64,000 bases of DNA from Hoplostethus atlanticus (lineage: Eukaryota > Chordata > Actinopteri > Trachichthyiformes > Trachichthyidae): positions 6,981,001 through 7,045,000 of the forward strand of contig JAXDDX010000004.1 of assembly GCA_034670405.1 (NCBI GenBank), written 5' to 3'. Under the pieces are notes generated by a model that was not told the DNA's origin, did no database searches, and saw nothing but the letters and a program-made list of their open reading frames with translations. Within the stretch, counting starts at the first letter, position 1. Every line of letters begins with the position of its first letter. Positions 25,099 to 38,800 of this stretch are shown piece after piece. Both the position numbers and the translations under genes were made by a program.

Positions 25099-28000
25099 CT
25101 CCCCTGGCATTTTTGTCTTTTCTCTTACCCTTTTCTAAGCAAGGGCTGTCTGCACCACTAGCTCAGTCATCCTTCTCTTGAAGCTTTTCATTGGCCCATT
25201 CCACAAACTGATCAGCTGCTCTCTTAACTCCCTCAAAGTCCTTCACACACTCGTGATGTATGCTCCCCTCGTGTCATTAGGGCCTTGCGGTGTGTGTGTG
25301 TGTGTGTGAGTGTGTGTGTGCGCAAAGCACAGGCAGTGCAGATTGACGGAAGAAGTGCTTGGCAGCGCCAGCGGCCCGTGCAGGCAGGCAATCAAAATGA
25401 TGATCAAGTCATACATAGATTTCTCAACCTGGGCTGCAGTCACAGGTTGGCAGCTTATGCTAATATGGTCTATCTCCTGTGTCTGAGTCTGCTTCTTGGG
25501 TTATAGTCCTAACATATCGACACTGACCATGTCTGTAGGCCTATTATCAGTTATATTTGGATATCTGCCATTGTGACGATGCCGGTTCAGATAGACAATT
25601 TTCATCATCCGCAACTTTTTTATCAGGGTGTCAATATGTTAATTTCAGTAATTGAGGGGCACCAGAGTAAAAACTCTGATTGGACATCACCCACTTATCG
25701 ATTGGTGAAGTAGTTCTCAAACCATCTGCAAGCAGATTTATCTTTCCAGCACATGTAAATGAGCTTGATGAAGCTAGGATGAAGAGCCTTATGTAAGAAG
25801 GAAGGAAATCATGATGAGATAAAGAAAACAGTTCATAATGCTGGCATGCTCCTTTAACCATTTAAGGAATTTCACTTTACACCAGTCAAATTCCTTGTAC
25901 ATGAATGTATTTGAGAAATCAAGGTGATATTGATTTTTACTGATCCAGGTCAGGAACCAGCCTCCTCTCTCAAATCCTGTAGCCTCTCCTGGGTGGTGTA
26001 TTATAGTGCATTGTTGCCAAGCTGTCCTCACCTGCCCTATCTGACTCACAGGTGGCTCATAGCCAAGACTGACAGACTGTGGGAAGGGAAACCTGCCACC
26101 GTCTGAAACATCACAGGCTGCCAATAACAACCATTGCCAGCTCATATAAAAACTGTTACATCCCTTTGCTATTGTCAATAGACCTGTCTCTTGTGGGTGT
26201 CTTTCTTGGAATGGAATGCCCTCAATACTTTTCTGAAAATGGTATAAGTTAAATTAGGCCATTTAAATGCAAATTCCCCCCATTCATCATAAGTACACCT
26301 CATTTGAGTAGTATACAGTTACTGTCTTCAAAATGAGGATAAGCTACTGGATCACCTCTGATCAACTCTCTGATCAACTCAACCCGTTTCTCCAATGTTT
26401 CTCACTACTCTCCAAGCGTTGACACAAAGATGACTTGGCTGAATTGTTTAAATAAAATAAGGCAACTCTTTCTTGAATGAATATTAATCATTATGCATCT
26501 GAACTCTATTTTGGCTCTAACTTGGTTGTAATTAATTAATTCTCCCAGAAAGACTTTGGGCTATGGGCTTTGATTCATCACATATTTACTTTTTCTGATT
26601 TTAATAAATATTATAATAAACTAACTTGTAGAATATAAAACGACGTCTTAACTGTGAAACATTTTAACAACAAGATCCTTCTTAGGGAAACATTTTATTA
26701 TACATTTTTTAATTTACACCAACTCAATTAGGACAACAATACATTGTCCTCTGATAACCACTTGGACAGAAAATTCAACCTCATTACTCCAAATAATTCT
26801 CAAACCATTTCCAAGTCTATGAATGAGCTGCTGAGCTCTGTGTGGCTTGGTTATTGAGTAATTAAATAAGTATCAAGTTTATATATGGAGTCTCCTGCAC
26901 TGTAGTTTCTGCCATGCGTCATTAAAGCAGTACAAGCGCCAGAGCTGTGCCTGACTTTTTTTGGTACAGCTCATGAGGCCTGTGCACACAAGATTGCATT
27001 TGTGAAATGCAAACTGCCAAATCGACTAAATCGGTACATTTGGCTTCTGTGAAACTTCTGGCATCAAGGGTCACTAACACCCCCACAATGTTCTTCACCT
27101 TCTGTTTACTTCAACGGAACAGCATGCAACCTGAATTTCACTTCCGGTTGCGAAGCTACTTTGCTCCGTTCACGTGGTGCAGAGTTCACATTTTGACCTG
27201 CGAATTCGCATGACTCAACCAATACAAAAGGAATGGGCGGCATTATACCTTTCTTCCATAGAGGAAGTTCTCATTTTAGCAGTGTCTGGTTATCACAGTA
27301 TTTTATCAGCATGAAAGCCAGAGCTTTCTTTTGGTTGTGATTCAAGTCCAACATGGCTAGCTGGCAATGAACGCAAGTCAATGATATCTCTTCTGGCCAG
27401 ACCACCCCAAAAGTCCACAAATGGATTTTGCTTGGCAATCCTGGTGTGACCGGGTCCTCAGCAATAGTCACAGCACTCAGCACACATTGTCCACCAATCA
27501 ATCATCAAAATCATCATGCACTCTGTTGCAAGAAACTATCAAAGACAATTAAATTTCCTTTGTTGGCACTCATATAGCCATCATAAAAACGTACAATATT
27601 TCTGAGTGGTTTCCATACAGGCAGCAACTGATTACCTTTACCCAACCCAATTTAAGTAAGAAAGTTGCATACGATCAACTGTAGATCAGATGAACTGTAG
27701 ACAGTAGACATGCTAAGGCCATGCTCTTTCTCTTATTATCATTTACAGCTTTTGTGTGTGTAATATTTTCAGTCAAAACAGTCAGTCGTCAGTCATCCAG
27801 CTTGTGCATCATGCTTTTGGATTTAGGGTGTTTAGCTTATATTGACATGACACAAATAAACTTTATCATGTGAATAACTGTCCACAACGTCCATCCACTT
27901 CTATCAGACCACACCCACAGCAAAACCCATACAGTAAGAACTGGAGCTGACTTTTCCCCATGGAGTGAGGGAAAGTTGATAATGATTCCATTCAGTTAAT

Positions 28001-29589
28001 GAAGCATGACATTACTGTCACCTGAAAAGGCTTCATGAGACTGAATTTTCCAAAAGGCAGTGGAGGTTTTTAGGTTGAAGTCCTAACTTGAGCCTACAGG
28101 GGGAGGTGTTGCTCTGCTGGGAGTGGGCAGTTAGCGAGGGATGGAGGGAAGAAGAGGGATGGAGGAGAGGGCAGCTGAGGTGAGCGGCAGGGTGGCAGCC
28201 ACAGCCTAAAGCCTCACCACAGCCCCAGCGGAGTAATCTAATCAGCTCTTTCAGAGACTCTCTCAGTCCTGGCAAGCTCTGTGCCTCTCTCACTTCTCTG
28301 AAAATGGAGAAGAGCTCATTCCTCATTTTGAAGTGACATGCCCTATCTCATTATCTTAAATCAGGTATGTAGAGCTTTGAAAACTGAGAAACACTGCACT
28401 GTTTTTTCACTGCAGGAAACCATGCTTGTCTTGTAGGTGAACTTTCTTTTGTGAATCATGCTCCTTCTAAACCACCTAGATTGTAGATCAGTGTATAGTA
28501 ATATGTTATTCAAAGTATTTCCTTCCACTGCAATTAAATTTGGATAGACACCCATATCTATACAAAACTCTTATCACTGGGGCTTTGGTGCTATTGGAGT
28601 TTTTCAGGCAATAACTAAATGAATTATGCCTAATTAATTGGCAGTGAGTTCTTATACAATTAAAATGTACATCAGGAGTAATTTAGTTCAAAAGGAAAGT
28701 CATACCTAAAGATTATTGCTAAATGCATACAGTATATCAACTAATCACTATTCAGCTTACCAGCACTTACTGTTGACATAACGACCTCTTACCAAAAGAG
28801 GAAATGATGTTTCAAAGCATAAGGACTCAAAGGGACCATGCTAAAATATAAAGCCATGCCTCAGGAAATCCTCCATGGATAGTGCAAAACAGATGTGATC
28901 AAGGAAATGAGCGGACAATGCCAAGTAACAATGTCTGGCTAACAACAGAAGCAATCAAATGACTCAAAATTAACATTAACACTAGTGTCCAGTTATTTTA
29001 AGAGGCGTCTGTCTTGTCTAAGCTATGTAGCATCCAAGGGACTTTAGCTTCCCTTGTTGATTCATGCAGCAGTCAAAATGAGTAATGGCAATATTTCCAC
29101 CAGTGTAAATCAGCTGGAGCAGAAAATACCCCTTCAGACTGGATAGGATCGTGTTAGTCAGAAAGCAAGACATTATTAATTATTATTAATTATTATGAAT
29201 TATCCACACCTCGGTGGTTTTGAACTGAAGGTGAAAATCCTCCTGAATGCCTCAAATTCAAGGATCAACCAATGTACACTGACTACTGATGATTTGTGAA
29301 TATTTTGAAAGGAATATTTTCCCTTCTTGAACTATCTATGTATAAAGTCATGTGCTAGAGAATCATTATCCCTTCTGATTGTCACTTATGAGAACAAAAC
29401 GTGCATCTTCAAAACAGTGCAGCAGTTTATAATGGAGAAATCTATTTCGAGGCTACATCTAAAAATAAGCTGTGTGGGCAAGAAAGTTTAGTGAACTTTA
29501 GTCTACTCTGTATAAGCAGGTTTTGAAGTTTTGTGGCGAATGATATTTGATGTAGGGAAAAAGGCTTAACTTATCCAACAGTAGCCAGA

Positions 29590-30549
29590 CATTCATGCAT
29601 ATTGGTTAGTTTGTCAAGATCCTTGGGTTTGACTGACACATAAAGATGTGTATCATCTGCGTAACATTATGTGAATTATGTGATTCAGATATACCAACCC
29701 AAGATGGTATGGTCAATGGTGTCACTTAAATCGAGCAGTACTAAAATGGACCCTCATCAAAAAAAAAAAAGTTGGAGTCGAATACGCCCTTCAATATTAC
29801 ATCATTACTCATCATTACAAGTCCACGCTTCATACACCTTCTCTCACACCTTCTCTGGGAACCATTCACAAGCCGATACCTTTACTCCCTCAGCTGTCAG
29901 TTCCTCATGCTGTATCAGACCTGCATGTCACCACCTTCCCCGCCACCACCAGCATCAAGACGCCATCAGATATCCCAGAGGAGTTATATCTTCAGTCCGG
30001 AGGGTTTTCCTGTCTCCAGCCTGTCGCCCTAATGGATACCTCTTGGAGTCTACGCCAAATCTCTCTCAATGGCATATCTCATGTTACTGTCTTCAATAAA
30101 TCCTTTTGTATTCATAACCCTAGTCTCTACTGATTGAAATATTGTTTAAAACTCTAACAATGGCTGTTTCGGTGCTGTGGGCAAAATCCAGATGGAAATT
30201 TGTCAATTACATTATTGCTCTCAATACATTCAAGCAGTTGCTTGGAAACAACTTTTTCAATGATTTTTGAAACAACTGGTGATTTAGAGATTAGTATGTA
30301 CTTTTGTGGTAGGGATGGATCAAGGCCAGGTTTCTCTAGGAGGGCCTGGATGGTAGCCATCTTGAAATATTTTGGGACACAGCCAGAGGAGACCTCTTTG
30401 AGGCATTTAGTTGGCATTATATCCAGTGGACTGGAGGATGATGACACATTTGCGATACAGTGTTTTTGGCATGGATGGGTAACCATGTGCCATACAGGGC
30501 CAAGAGTATTCCAATTAAACATTACACAGTACACTACAGGTGATTTCAC
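29590..30549 (-). mobile_element. L2-type LINE reverse transcriptase remnant, split by an insertion
   Basis: On the minus strand, 30549-30154 reads LDIMPTKCLKEV..., ALLEKPGLDPSLPQKYI, SKIIEKVVSKQLLE, and F.SGFCPQHRN. Then 29751-29690 gives [18 protein letters not shown], and 29663-29652 encodes the catalytic YADD, followed by THLYVSVKPKDLDKLT. These are successive blocks of an L2/CR1-group reverse transcriptase. About 365 bp of unrelated DNA (near 29770-30135) lies between blocks normally about ten residues apart. The 5' and 3' parts of the element are missing or not recognisable, so this copy is dead. Confidence 0.8.
29770..30135. mobile_element. Unclassified insertion within the LINE remnant
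   Basis: About 365 bp that interrupts the LINE reverse transcriptase. It begins after an A run, is rich in CACC/CCTTC motifs, contains cttcAATAAAtcc near 30095 and has no recognised protein. Its class is unknown; limits are inferred from where the LINE homology stops and resumes. Confidence 0.45.
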
Positions 30550-33500
30550 TGATTAGTTCCCTCTTCTCTGGCTGTGCTAATCATCTGGGTCCCAGCACAT
30601 GATGTACCAAGTTAAAAGATTCAGTAGTATTAATAAAATCCAAGGCAAAGAGCCATATGAGGAATCATCAACGTGGATATTAAAATCACCTACCACACTC
30701 ACTGTCATATTTGAGAACAACAGTAGAGATCGGAGAACTCAGTTCACATTCAGTTTAGCGGGGCAATGAATAACAATGCAACATACTGGGTTAACACAGT
30801 GAACTAGCAACATAGAAGCACTAACACACGGGTGCCACAAAGGAGCCTGGTAAGTTATTGAGGCTAAATGCAAATGAAAAGAAGTGAAGAGAAGTGAAGA
30901 AACTAGGTAATCCTCAAAACAGATGATGGAAATGTTTGATTAGTACTTCAAAACATGAAGTAAAGAAGACCAGCTGTGGTTTTGAGATGCCCTTGTGCGC
31001 ACAACTGTTGTATTTGCTGTTAGCTTGAACCAGTCTTGCAATTTTTCTCTGACTTTCTCATCAACAAAGGAATTTGGCTGACTGATTGTTTTTTTTGGAG
31101 TACAGTAAACTGTAGACACTGTAGTGCCAAAATCCCAGAAAGCACCAACCATACTGTCTTCAAAGTGGCTTAGATTGCATCTTGCTCATTCAAACATAGT
31201 CGAACAGTAACTGAATCTCTCCATATGCTTGACTCGTGACTTGCTGTCTGGAGGAGTGAGCTGAGTGTATACTCTTAGAAATAGCTTAATACTGGAATTA
31301 TTTGGATGAGATACAGCGATATTTGTCCTTTAAAGTATTCAATATGTAACTTATGGCTGAATATTTGGCTTGGGAATAGTGAGGGGGGGCCCTATTTCAA
31401 ATTTGACTGAGGGCCCTGAAAACTCATAGCCCATTCAATCCTAGCAACTGATTGACAGTGTTGGAGGCATGCTGAAGGAAAATTGTGTTGCATTATATGA
31501 AATTTCCAGTCATTTCCAGAGTTAAAGTAATTTTTCTCTAGGGGATGGAATAACCCTTAAAAAAGTATTATTCTTGTAACGGCCAAAATTCTACATTTCC
31601 AATACGTTTCCTTATTGCTCTATTTTTTTTAGGACTAAAAAGAGAAGTAGTCTACCTTTTACGATAACTTTAAAAATGTATTAGTTGGTAATAGTTGTCA
31701 TTAAAGTACATTGAAGAAAATACTGAATACCATTCAGCCATGTCGGGACTTAAATTGTATGAGTTTATATTTAATTATATGACTACATGTAGTGTATATT
31801 TAAACTGATATGGCCTTTGTTGTAAAAATGAATAAAATATGAATCCCATGAGGGATACAGGTTGATTGAGAATATTGGCACATAGCAGAAAGCAGTGCAA
31901 TCATTACCAGAGTGCATTCCAATTTTTTTTTCAGAGGAAATTATGCTGTTTATTTGTGCGTCACTTGTCTGCCAATGACGACAATGGTCTCAGGCTTATC
32001 TCTAATGCTAATTCTCATTTCTAAGCTACGTTATGGGAATAGTGTTTTCATAATGCATGTGAAGTGCCTCGCATTGCAAATGTCATTCTAAGCAGCAGGC
32101 ACGTCATTGATTGAGTAACTATAATATTTTTCTAACCTCTCTCAGATGGGTTTTTACTACAAGTTACTACAGGTTATCAAGTAAAAAATAATAGGCTTAT
32201 AGTTTATCTTTTTTACAGATGCCTTTGGTAGTGATAGGGAAAATGCTCAACATAATGATTATCTGGTGTTCACTCCCACACACAAGCTGTTTTTGTGACA
32301 TCTCCTCTTTTCTTACTCATGTCTCCTACTGATCTCACAGTACATCCATATGGTTTACATGTTTGAGTTGCTGTACATGTTCTGTACATTTTTTGCTTGG
32401 TCCCTCATAAATCTCCTCCATCACTTAGCAATCAGAGATGAAGCAGAACATCTTTGAAAGCTCCACATATTAAAATACCCTGATTAAAATGTTTGAACTA
32501 ATCCTGAGTGAAAAGTATCTAATCAAATAGAAGCTGGTCATCTGACGTACATTTGCATTGCAGACTCATGCAGCCCTGTAACATTATGAAATAAGGAAAT
32601 GAGAAATAAACCAAGGCTTCTAGATGACAAACATCTGAAGGGTTTATAGTTGGTTTATGGATGTTGGCTGGATGTGGGAGGTAAACAACTTGATTTCTCA
32701 TTATTACAGCACTGTGTAATAGGTAAGGGAATCATGGTGACATCTCAATAACCACGACCATGTTATTAGAATTATACACATCAGTATCCCACCTGACTTG
32801 ACACACTGACAGTCTAGGTTCAGGAGTGACAGTTGAAGCCAGGATTGGTTAAGTATTAAAATACCCTTTCATAACCTGCAGTTTGCACTGAAAGGTGGAT
32901 GCACTTGAATAATTAGATTCTGAAGATACAGACCTACAGACATACCTGAAAGTAAAGCAGACTTGGATTGTTAGGTGTAAAAAGCTGCCATTTACTCCTC
33001 TAAGCTAAATGTCCTGCAGGTTTTCATCAAATCTAAGGCAGTTAATGGTAAATGTAAAGTTAACAATCAAGGTTAATTCGTCATCAACTGTCTTTTTTAA
33101 TTCTGTTTTTTATCCTATGCATATATAACTCTTTGAAGTCAACTTTTCAGACAGCACACATGCATTGGTAACCATTGTATAACATCATTCTTTCCGGTGA
33201 TTATGGGTACTTCGATGCCAACTATTACTTCACTGTCATACCCAAAATAATAGTAGAGAACACCCTGTTGGGTATTCTTGCTATATTGACGTCTTGCCCC
33301 AACAGGTACAGGAACATAAGCTATGATGACGCCTATACTATGACCAGAAGTTTACACTTGGGACTTGTTCAGATAAAAAGACTGCATGCAACAGATATGC
33401 TTCTTGGGTGGTAAATAGACTGGAAGAATTCATGCAGGCATACTTTCTCCAGCATAACATGCACTTACTCTTATGGTCTTGTATCTGTATGCTAATATCA

Positions 33501-35788
33501 AAGTTAGAAGTAATTTCCAAGCAGAAATAAAGCTATGAAAACAGAGGTGGTAGGTCATCCAGTGAAAGAATGAGAAGGAGCTAACACCATGAACGCACAC
33601 TATAAAATCACAGGGCAATTGGAAAAAGACAAATTTGAAGAGGGATTTAAGGGCAGGAGTGCCCTGCAGCAACAAATGATAAAGGAAAGTTTAATTAGCA
33701 GACACTGAACCTTTTTTAAAGTTAATATCATGATCCTGTCATTCACAAAAGACACATACACTCCATTACTGAACACTTCTGAGACATCATCTTACACTCA
33801 GAGACTAGTAGGAGGGATGATGTTATTATTGGTATCCTGATTTGCCTGCCAGTTTCCCACTCTTAGCCTAATCTTAGCCTATAACCTTGATTTTAAGTGT
33901 GATTTCCTGTCCAAAGATAATTTTTGCTGTTCCAGGGACAGAGATCCATCAGTCACATAAAAAGCATTGTTCCCTAGATGCTAAAACAAGTTCCCTAGAC
34001 ACTTGCTTACAAGTATACTGAATATATAGAAACAAATATAGAAACAATATTGAATCCTAGTGAGGGATATCTGTCCAATTTTCTTGTGTGAATGGTTGTT
34101 GATGTGGAAAACACAATTTAACATAGAATTAACTCAATAGAGTTTAGAGTAAGCAGTTCATAGTCTGCTTATTGCAGATATTGTGAACAAGGCAAAACCT
34201 ATAAACAAAAACAATTAATTAAAAAAATTTAAAAAATGTATTCATTAATTCGTTCATTCATTCATTCATATATCATCGAGTTTTATACAGTATATGCCCC
34301 ATTATACTGGGGCTTCAGCCAACCTTGCCTGTACCTGGTGCTTGGGACACTTGGGACTGTAAGTGAAGCACCACAACACATGTAACCCTGAACAAAAGTA
34401 TCCCACTTATGTCATTTTTGTCAGCATTTATTTATGATCAGATCTGTGAATTCTCAAAGAATGACATTAAACAAAGTATAAAGGTTTTAGAATAAAATAG
34501 GCCATCTTGTGGAATAGAATACATTTCAACAAATTTAAGATCACCAAATTGTAGATTTATTATTGTTGCTTGTGCAATTTGAAATTATAACTCGTCTTAG
34601 CTTTTTTGCACTTTGGTCTGTGGCTTTATAGGAATCCAATTAAAATCAATTCAATCCAGTTATTATTGGTATTTGACAAGGATTTGAGTGTCTATAAGGA
34701 TCAGGATATGGTACAGTACATGCAAAAATTAAAATCTTTATCAAGGTCTTAATTATCTCAGACATGCAAGGCCAACCGTAAATGTTAGAAGATGCGCTGT
34801 GATTCAAAATTCAAATTAAGTTCACAGCAGCAAAGCTTCCTCTCTATGCAATGGAGCCATCACCAGAACAGCAGGGGTATTGAGCAGACATTCACTCTAA
34901 TTATAAATCAACCTCACGCTGCTTAGCCTGCTCAGATTGCTCACACTGCTCTCTGACTCTGTGACTCTCGTTCTATCTCTCTCTTGCAATCCCTCTCTCT
35001 CATTCGCCCACATCTACCCACAGCCAAATACTTTAGTTCATCTGAGGTAAATCAGAGCCGGGTAAACAATCATAACCGCAGGCGTTACAATTTAGATCAG
35101 GATTCTGAAAAGTTCTGAGCAATGAACAAAGGGTCTGCCGTCTAAAGATGGGCAGTTTATGTAACATTTAATGAATACACTGATGTGAAATTTTGGATAT
35201 TGCAGTGTCGGCAGCATTAGGAGTGGTTGAGTTACATCCAAAGTGCTTTATCTCAGCCCATGCATTATTGAAATGTAAAACTGCACACAACAATTTGTGG
35301 GTGATACAACTAATGGCTGCTGGTCTTTGAATTCATCTACACAATCAAGTTTTTGTCGAGACTTACTAGTGACTCATTTTCATTTCATCCAGATCACCTT
35401 CTGTAGTTGGGATGGCATTAGAGGGGCACCACCTCACTCCCCGACGTGATTTCCACTAATGCACGGTAACCCCTTGTTCTCTGAACTAAAGGTCCAGATC
35501 CCTAGCAAGGTCACTACCACTAGTCACTAGTTACATCAGTGAACTTGGCCTGGTTGATGCCAGTGTCCAATCAAATTTGTGTACCATCACAAGCACATCT
35601 GTGCTTTCGTTGTAACAAACATCAACGGTCTCATTTAACCTCCTCTTATGGAAAATATGATCAGCTTTAGAATTTAAGAGAGCAAACAGTTTTGCAAAAA
35701 ACTTAAATATCAGATTTTGACAAAAGTTTTAAAATCATTCACATTGTTCAACAGGATGTGTTGTCTTAGACTGCGTTACACTCCAGAG

Positions 35789-35792
<4 letters not shown>
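30550..35792. other. Intergenic DNA, no gene seen
   Basis: AT-rich sequence with no recognised protein, structural RNA or clear mobile element. Short ATTCATTC repeats occur at 34250-34268. Confidence 0.6.
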
Positions 35793-35840
<48 letters not shown>

Positions 35841-35846
35841 ACGCGC
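35793..35846. repeat. (GT)n tract with GCGCACGCGC end
   Basis: Alternating purine/pyrimidine sequence: GT repeats to 35837 followed by gcgcacgcgcat. A good Z-DNA-forming candidate. Confidence 0.9.
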
Positions 35847-38800
35847 ATATGTCTTAACCTTCCCCTTTGCCTTTCCAGTTGTCCAGACCACACCCTGAGG
35901 TGAAATTAGTCCAGAAGAAAGAGGGGGGGCTTGCATTGTGGTGGCTGAGCTTAGGAAGGATTTAAACACTACTACTTAGCGGCTCTTAACCTCACTGACC
36001 CTTTTGGGACTGATACAAATCCTGTTGTGCCAGAGAATTACACTAAGCCCTGGCTTTGAACCCAGACCCCAGTGAGCACATGGATTGGAACATTTGCAGC
36101 AGATTTTTCAGCTCTCTTACATTCGCTTTTAACCTCATGTGTTACATAGGCAGAGGATGTAATGATTAGATTAGGCCCTGATCGGATTGGGATAAAGAGG
36201 TGGAGATGGGCAACACAGATTTTTTTTGTGTTTTTTGATAAAAGTTTTGATAACATTAAGATTTGATTGTCATTTATTGCCAGTCTACAATCACTGAATT
36301 TCCAGCTCCACGGAATCAAATTAGAAAAATATCCCAAAAAATCTCATTTGACTCATCTAACTCATAAGCCTTGTCTCAGAATATAGTTGAATGTCTGTCT
36401 GCCTATTTCTCTGTCACTCTCTCTATCTAATAACTGATGTCTAAACAGATAACCTCTCTATGCTCAAGTTGTCTTTAGAGGCTCACCACATTCAGTCTCT
36501 GTTGAAACAAACTGGAGCCTGGATGGTGTTTCCTTTCGTTCACACAGTGGAGGAGAAATTTCTTTCTCTCTGGGTTTTTTTTAAGTAGAGTGGGCAGTTC
36601 ACTCACCTACAGTATGTTTCTATAGGGAGACAGAATATGGGAGACACAGAAGATAAAGCTCTGGGATTCAATCGATTCGATTCGAGGCCAGTGGGGGCAC
36701 ACATGCTCTTCCAGAGGCGGGGGATTAATGACTCAACCATCTATGGACACTTTCTGCACTTTTACTTCAGTGCTTGTTTATATAAATATATATTTTCACT
36801 TTTAAAGGGGGCAATAAGTAAGACTTCTACTGCCCCATAGCACAGAATATCGATGTTGTTCCAATTCCTGCAATTCCTACTGGCCGCTAACAGAGGTCAA
36901 TACAGGTCATAGATTACTTAATGCCCATTTCAATATATTTTGGAGTGCTTAATGATATTGCAGAATATTTCAGATATTGAATACCTGAAAAAAACATTTG
37001 AATTATCTTATGTAGAAAGGGATATGTGTTTTTTGACGCTATTTGAGTGTCAGGTAATATTTTGGTCCATATGACTTTCTTGTGTGTGGGTACGCCTAGT
37101 TCTGTTGCTCTTGGGATTAAACAATCTTGCAATTCTATGATTTTTTATAATGGTGTAGGACTGTACTCTCATCTCTTAATTTTTTATTGCCTTACTATGA
37201 AATAGCCTAACAAGTAAAGTTTTACAGCATGGCGCTTTATTTGCGTTGTATATTAGGTTATTATATTGCTGTGGATGCCGACATCAGCTGTAACGCTGTG
37301 TGGTCTAAAAGCGATTCCCTAACTAAAATAAATATTTTTTATGAATGGTAGGCTATGCAACTCTATGTGACAGCACTGTTGTTGTTGTTGTTGCATACTG
37401 GAGAATGTTTGCCTTCTTCTATGGTTTCAAACCTTCTATGGTTTCTTCAAATTCAAGTTTAATTAAGCATTCAGTGATTTTGGTGTCGTAAAGTATTTAC
37501 CACTTGCAACACCTATGCACCATCTAGTTGAGAAAAATGCACTTAGGCCAGTGAAAGCATATGGAAACCTCATAAGTTGACAAAATGCATTTTTGTCCAC
37601 AAAAGGCGTGCCGTGTGTTTTACAAAATGGAATTTGTTTGTTTCGTTTAGTGATGCATTATTGCAAGTCAGTAAAATTTATTTGGATATCATTTTACAAG
37701 TGAAAAAGTATTGTTTGTGGATACTGAAATATTTGTGGATTGTGGTACATATTTGTGGATTGTCTCTTGCGGATATGTTATGGATATTGATGTCCAATAA
37801 AAATCCATAATGTCCAATTTTGGTGTGTTTTGGTATTACGGGAGAGTGGACGACGAATCCTGGTGAGTTAGCCAGTTTATATGTATGTTGTGCACGGTAG
37901 ATCTATGTTAAGATGACAAGCCAAGCTTTCACTATCTATTATTTTTGTAAGAGAAGTGTTGTATAGGCATGGCGCTAGGCTATTGTAACTAACCTAGCCT
38001 TATGAAAAGACTATGTAATGACAGCGTTCAGGTGTTTACATGCACAGTTAATACTTAGTTAGAGTGGTAATTAGCTCCCTTTAGTTAACTTTGTACAGTG
38101 CTGTTGCACCATGTTGTATGAATAGTTGATTTACTGTACATTTCTGTGCAGACAGGTTTTTTTGTACCCCTGCAATTACTCGACTTGATCGAATCCTGTC
38201 AGCGCCGCCATCCCTCCAAGTAACAGCTGAACTGATTTGGTACATTGTGGTAGGAACTGAACTGAACTGCCAAGAATGAGAGAAGTAAAAAAATGTAGCG
38301 CTTTCAAGGGTTTGAGTGGGCTTGTATAACAGGAGTTAAGATGAATTTATGGAATTTAGTAACTCCATGGCAAAAGAGTATAATTACTATGTAATAAACT
38401 CAGAGCAGACACACCTTTTACAGAATGTGTGTTTTGGCATTTGGAGTACTTTTTCTGAAGCAATCACAATGTATTTCAATTCAACTTTGAGTGAGTCACC
38501 CTGCTGTCAACCTTTCTTTTATTATTCCAGTAAAAGTATTTTGACTAGTCCCAAGGCCTTACTGGAAATGCATGTCTTCTGAAATCTAAGTTGAGCAATG
38601 GCTAATACCCCAGCTGAGAAACAGCAAATCACAAACGTATGCCCCTATTCAACGGAACAGTCTCCTGGCAAATCTTCACAATTTTCTCCAAACAGTAAAA
38701 ACTATTAGTCATGAGTTAGCCCTTTACATGAAATGCACTGTAAGTAATTCACAGGGTAGATGAAAGAGACACGTGTCACACAAGTGAACTTGTGCAGTCA

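Larger units (their letters stand above)
24756..29589. other. Intergenic DNA, no gene seen
   Basis: Apart from the short repeats listed separately, there is a GT tract (25290-25320), a 12-bp palindrome tgcgaattcgca near 27200 and an AT-rich ATTATTA run near 29172-29205. No coding homology was recognised on either strand. Confidence 0.65.

Noticed and set aside
27000-27530. Possible second Harbinger-like element (minus-strand frame with LDLNHNQKKALAFML and a tgcgaattcgca palindrome)
   Set aside because: Resemblance to transposon N-terminal text is too weak and no terminal repeats or catalytic block were found.
37577-37870. Exon-like piece with AATAAA and a gtgagt donor
   Set aside because: No conserved reading frame, no partner acceptor or homology; isolated splice-like motifs are common by chance.
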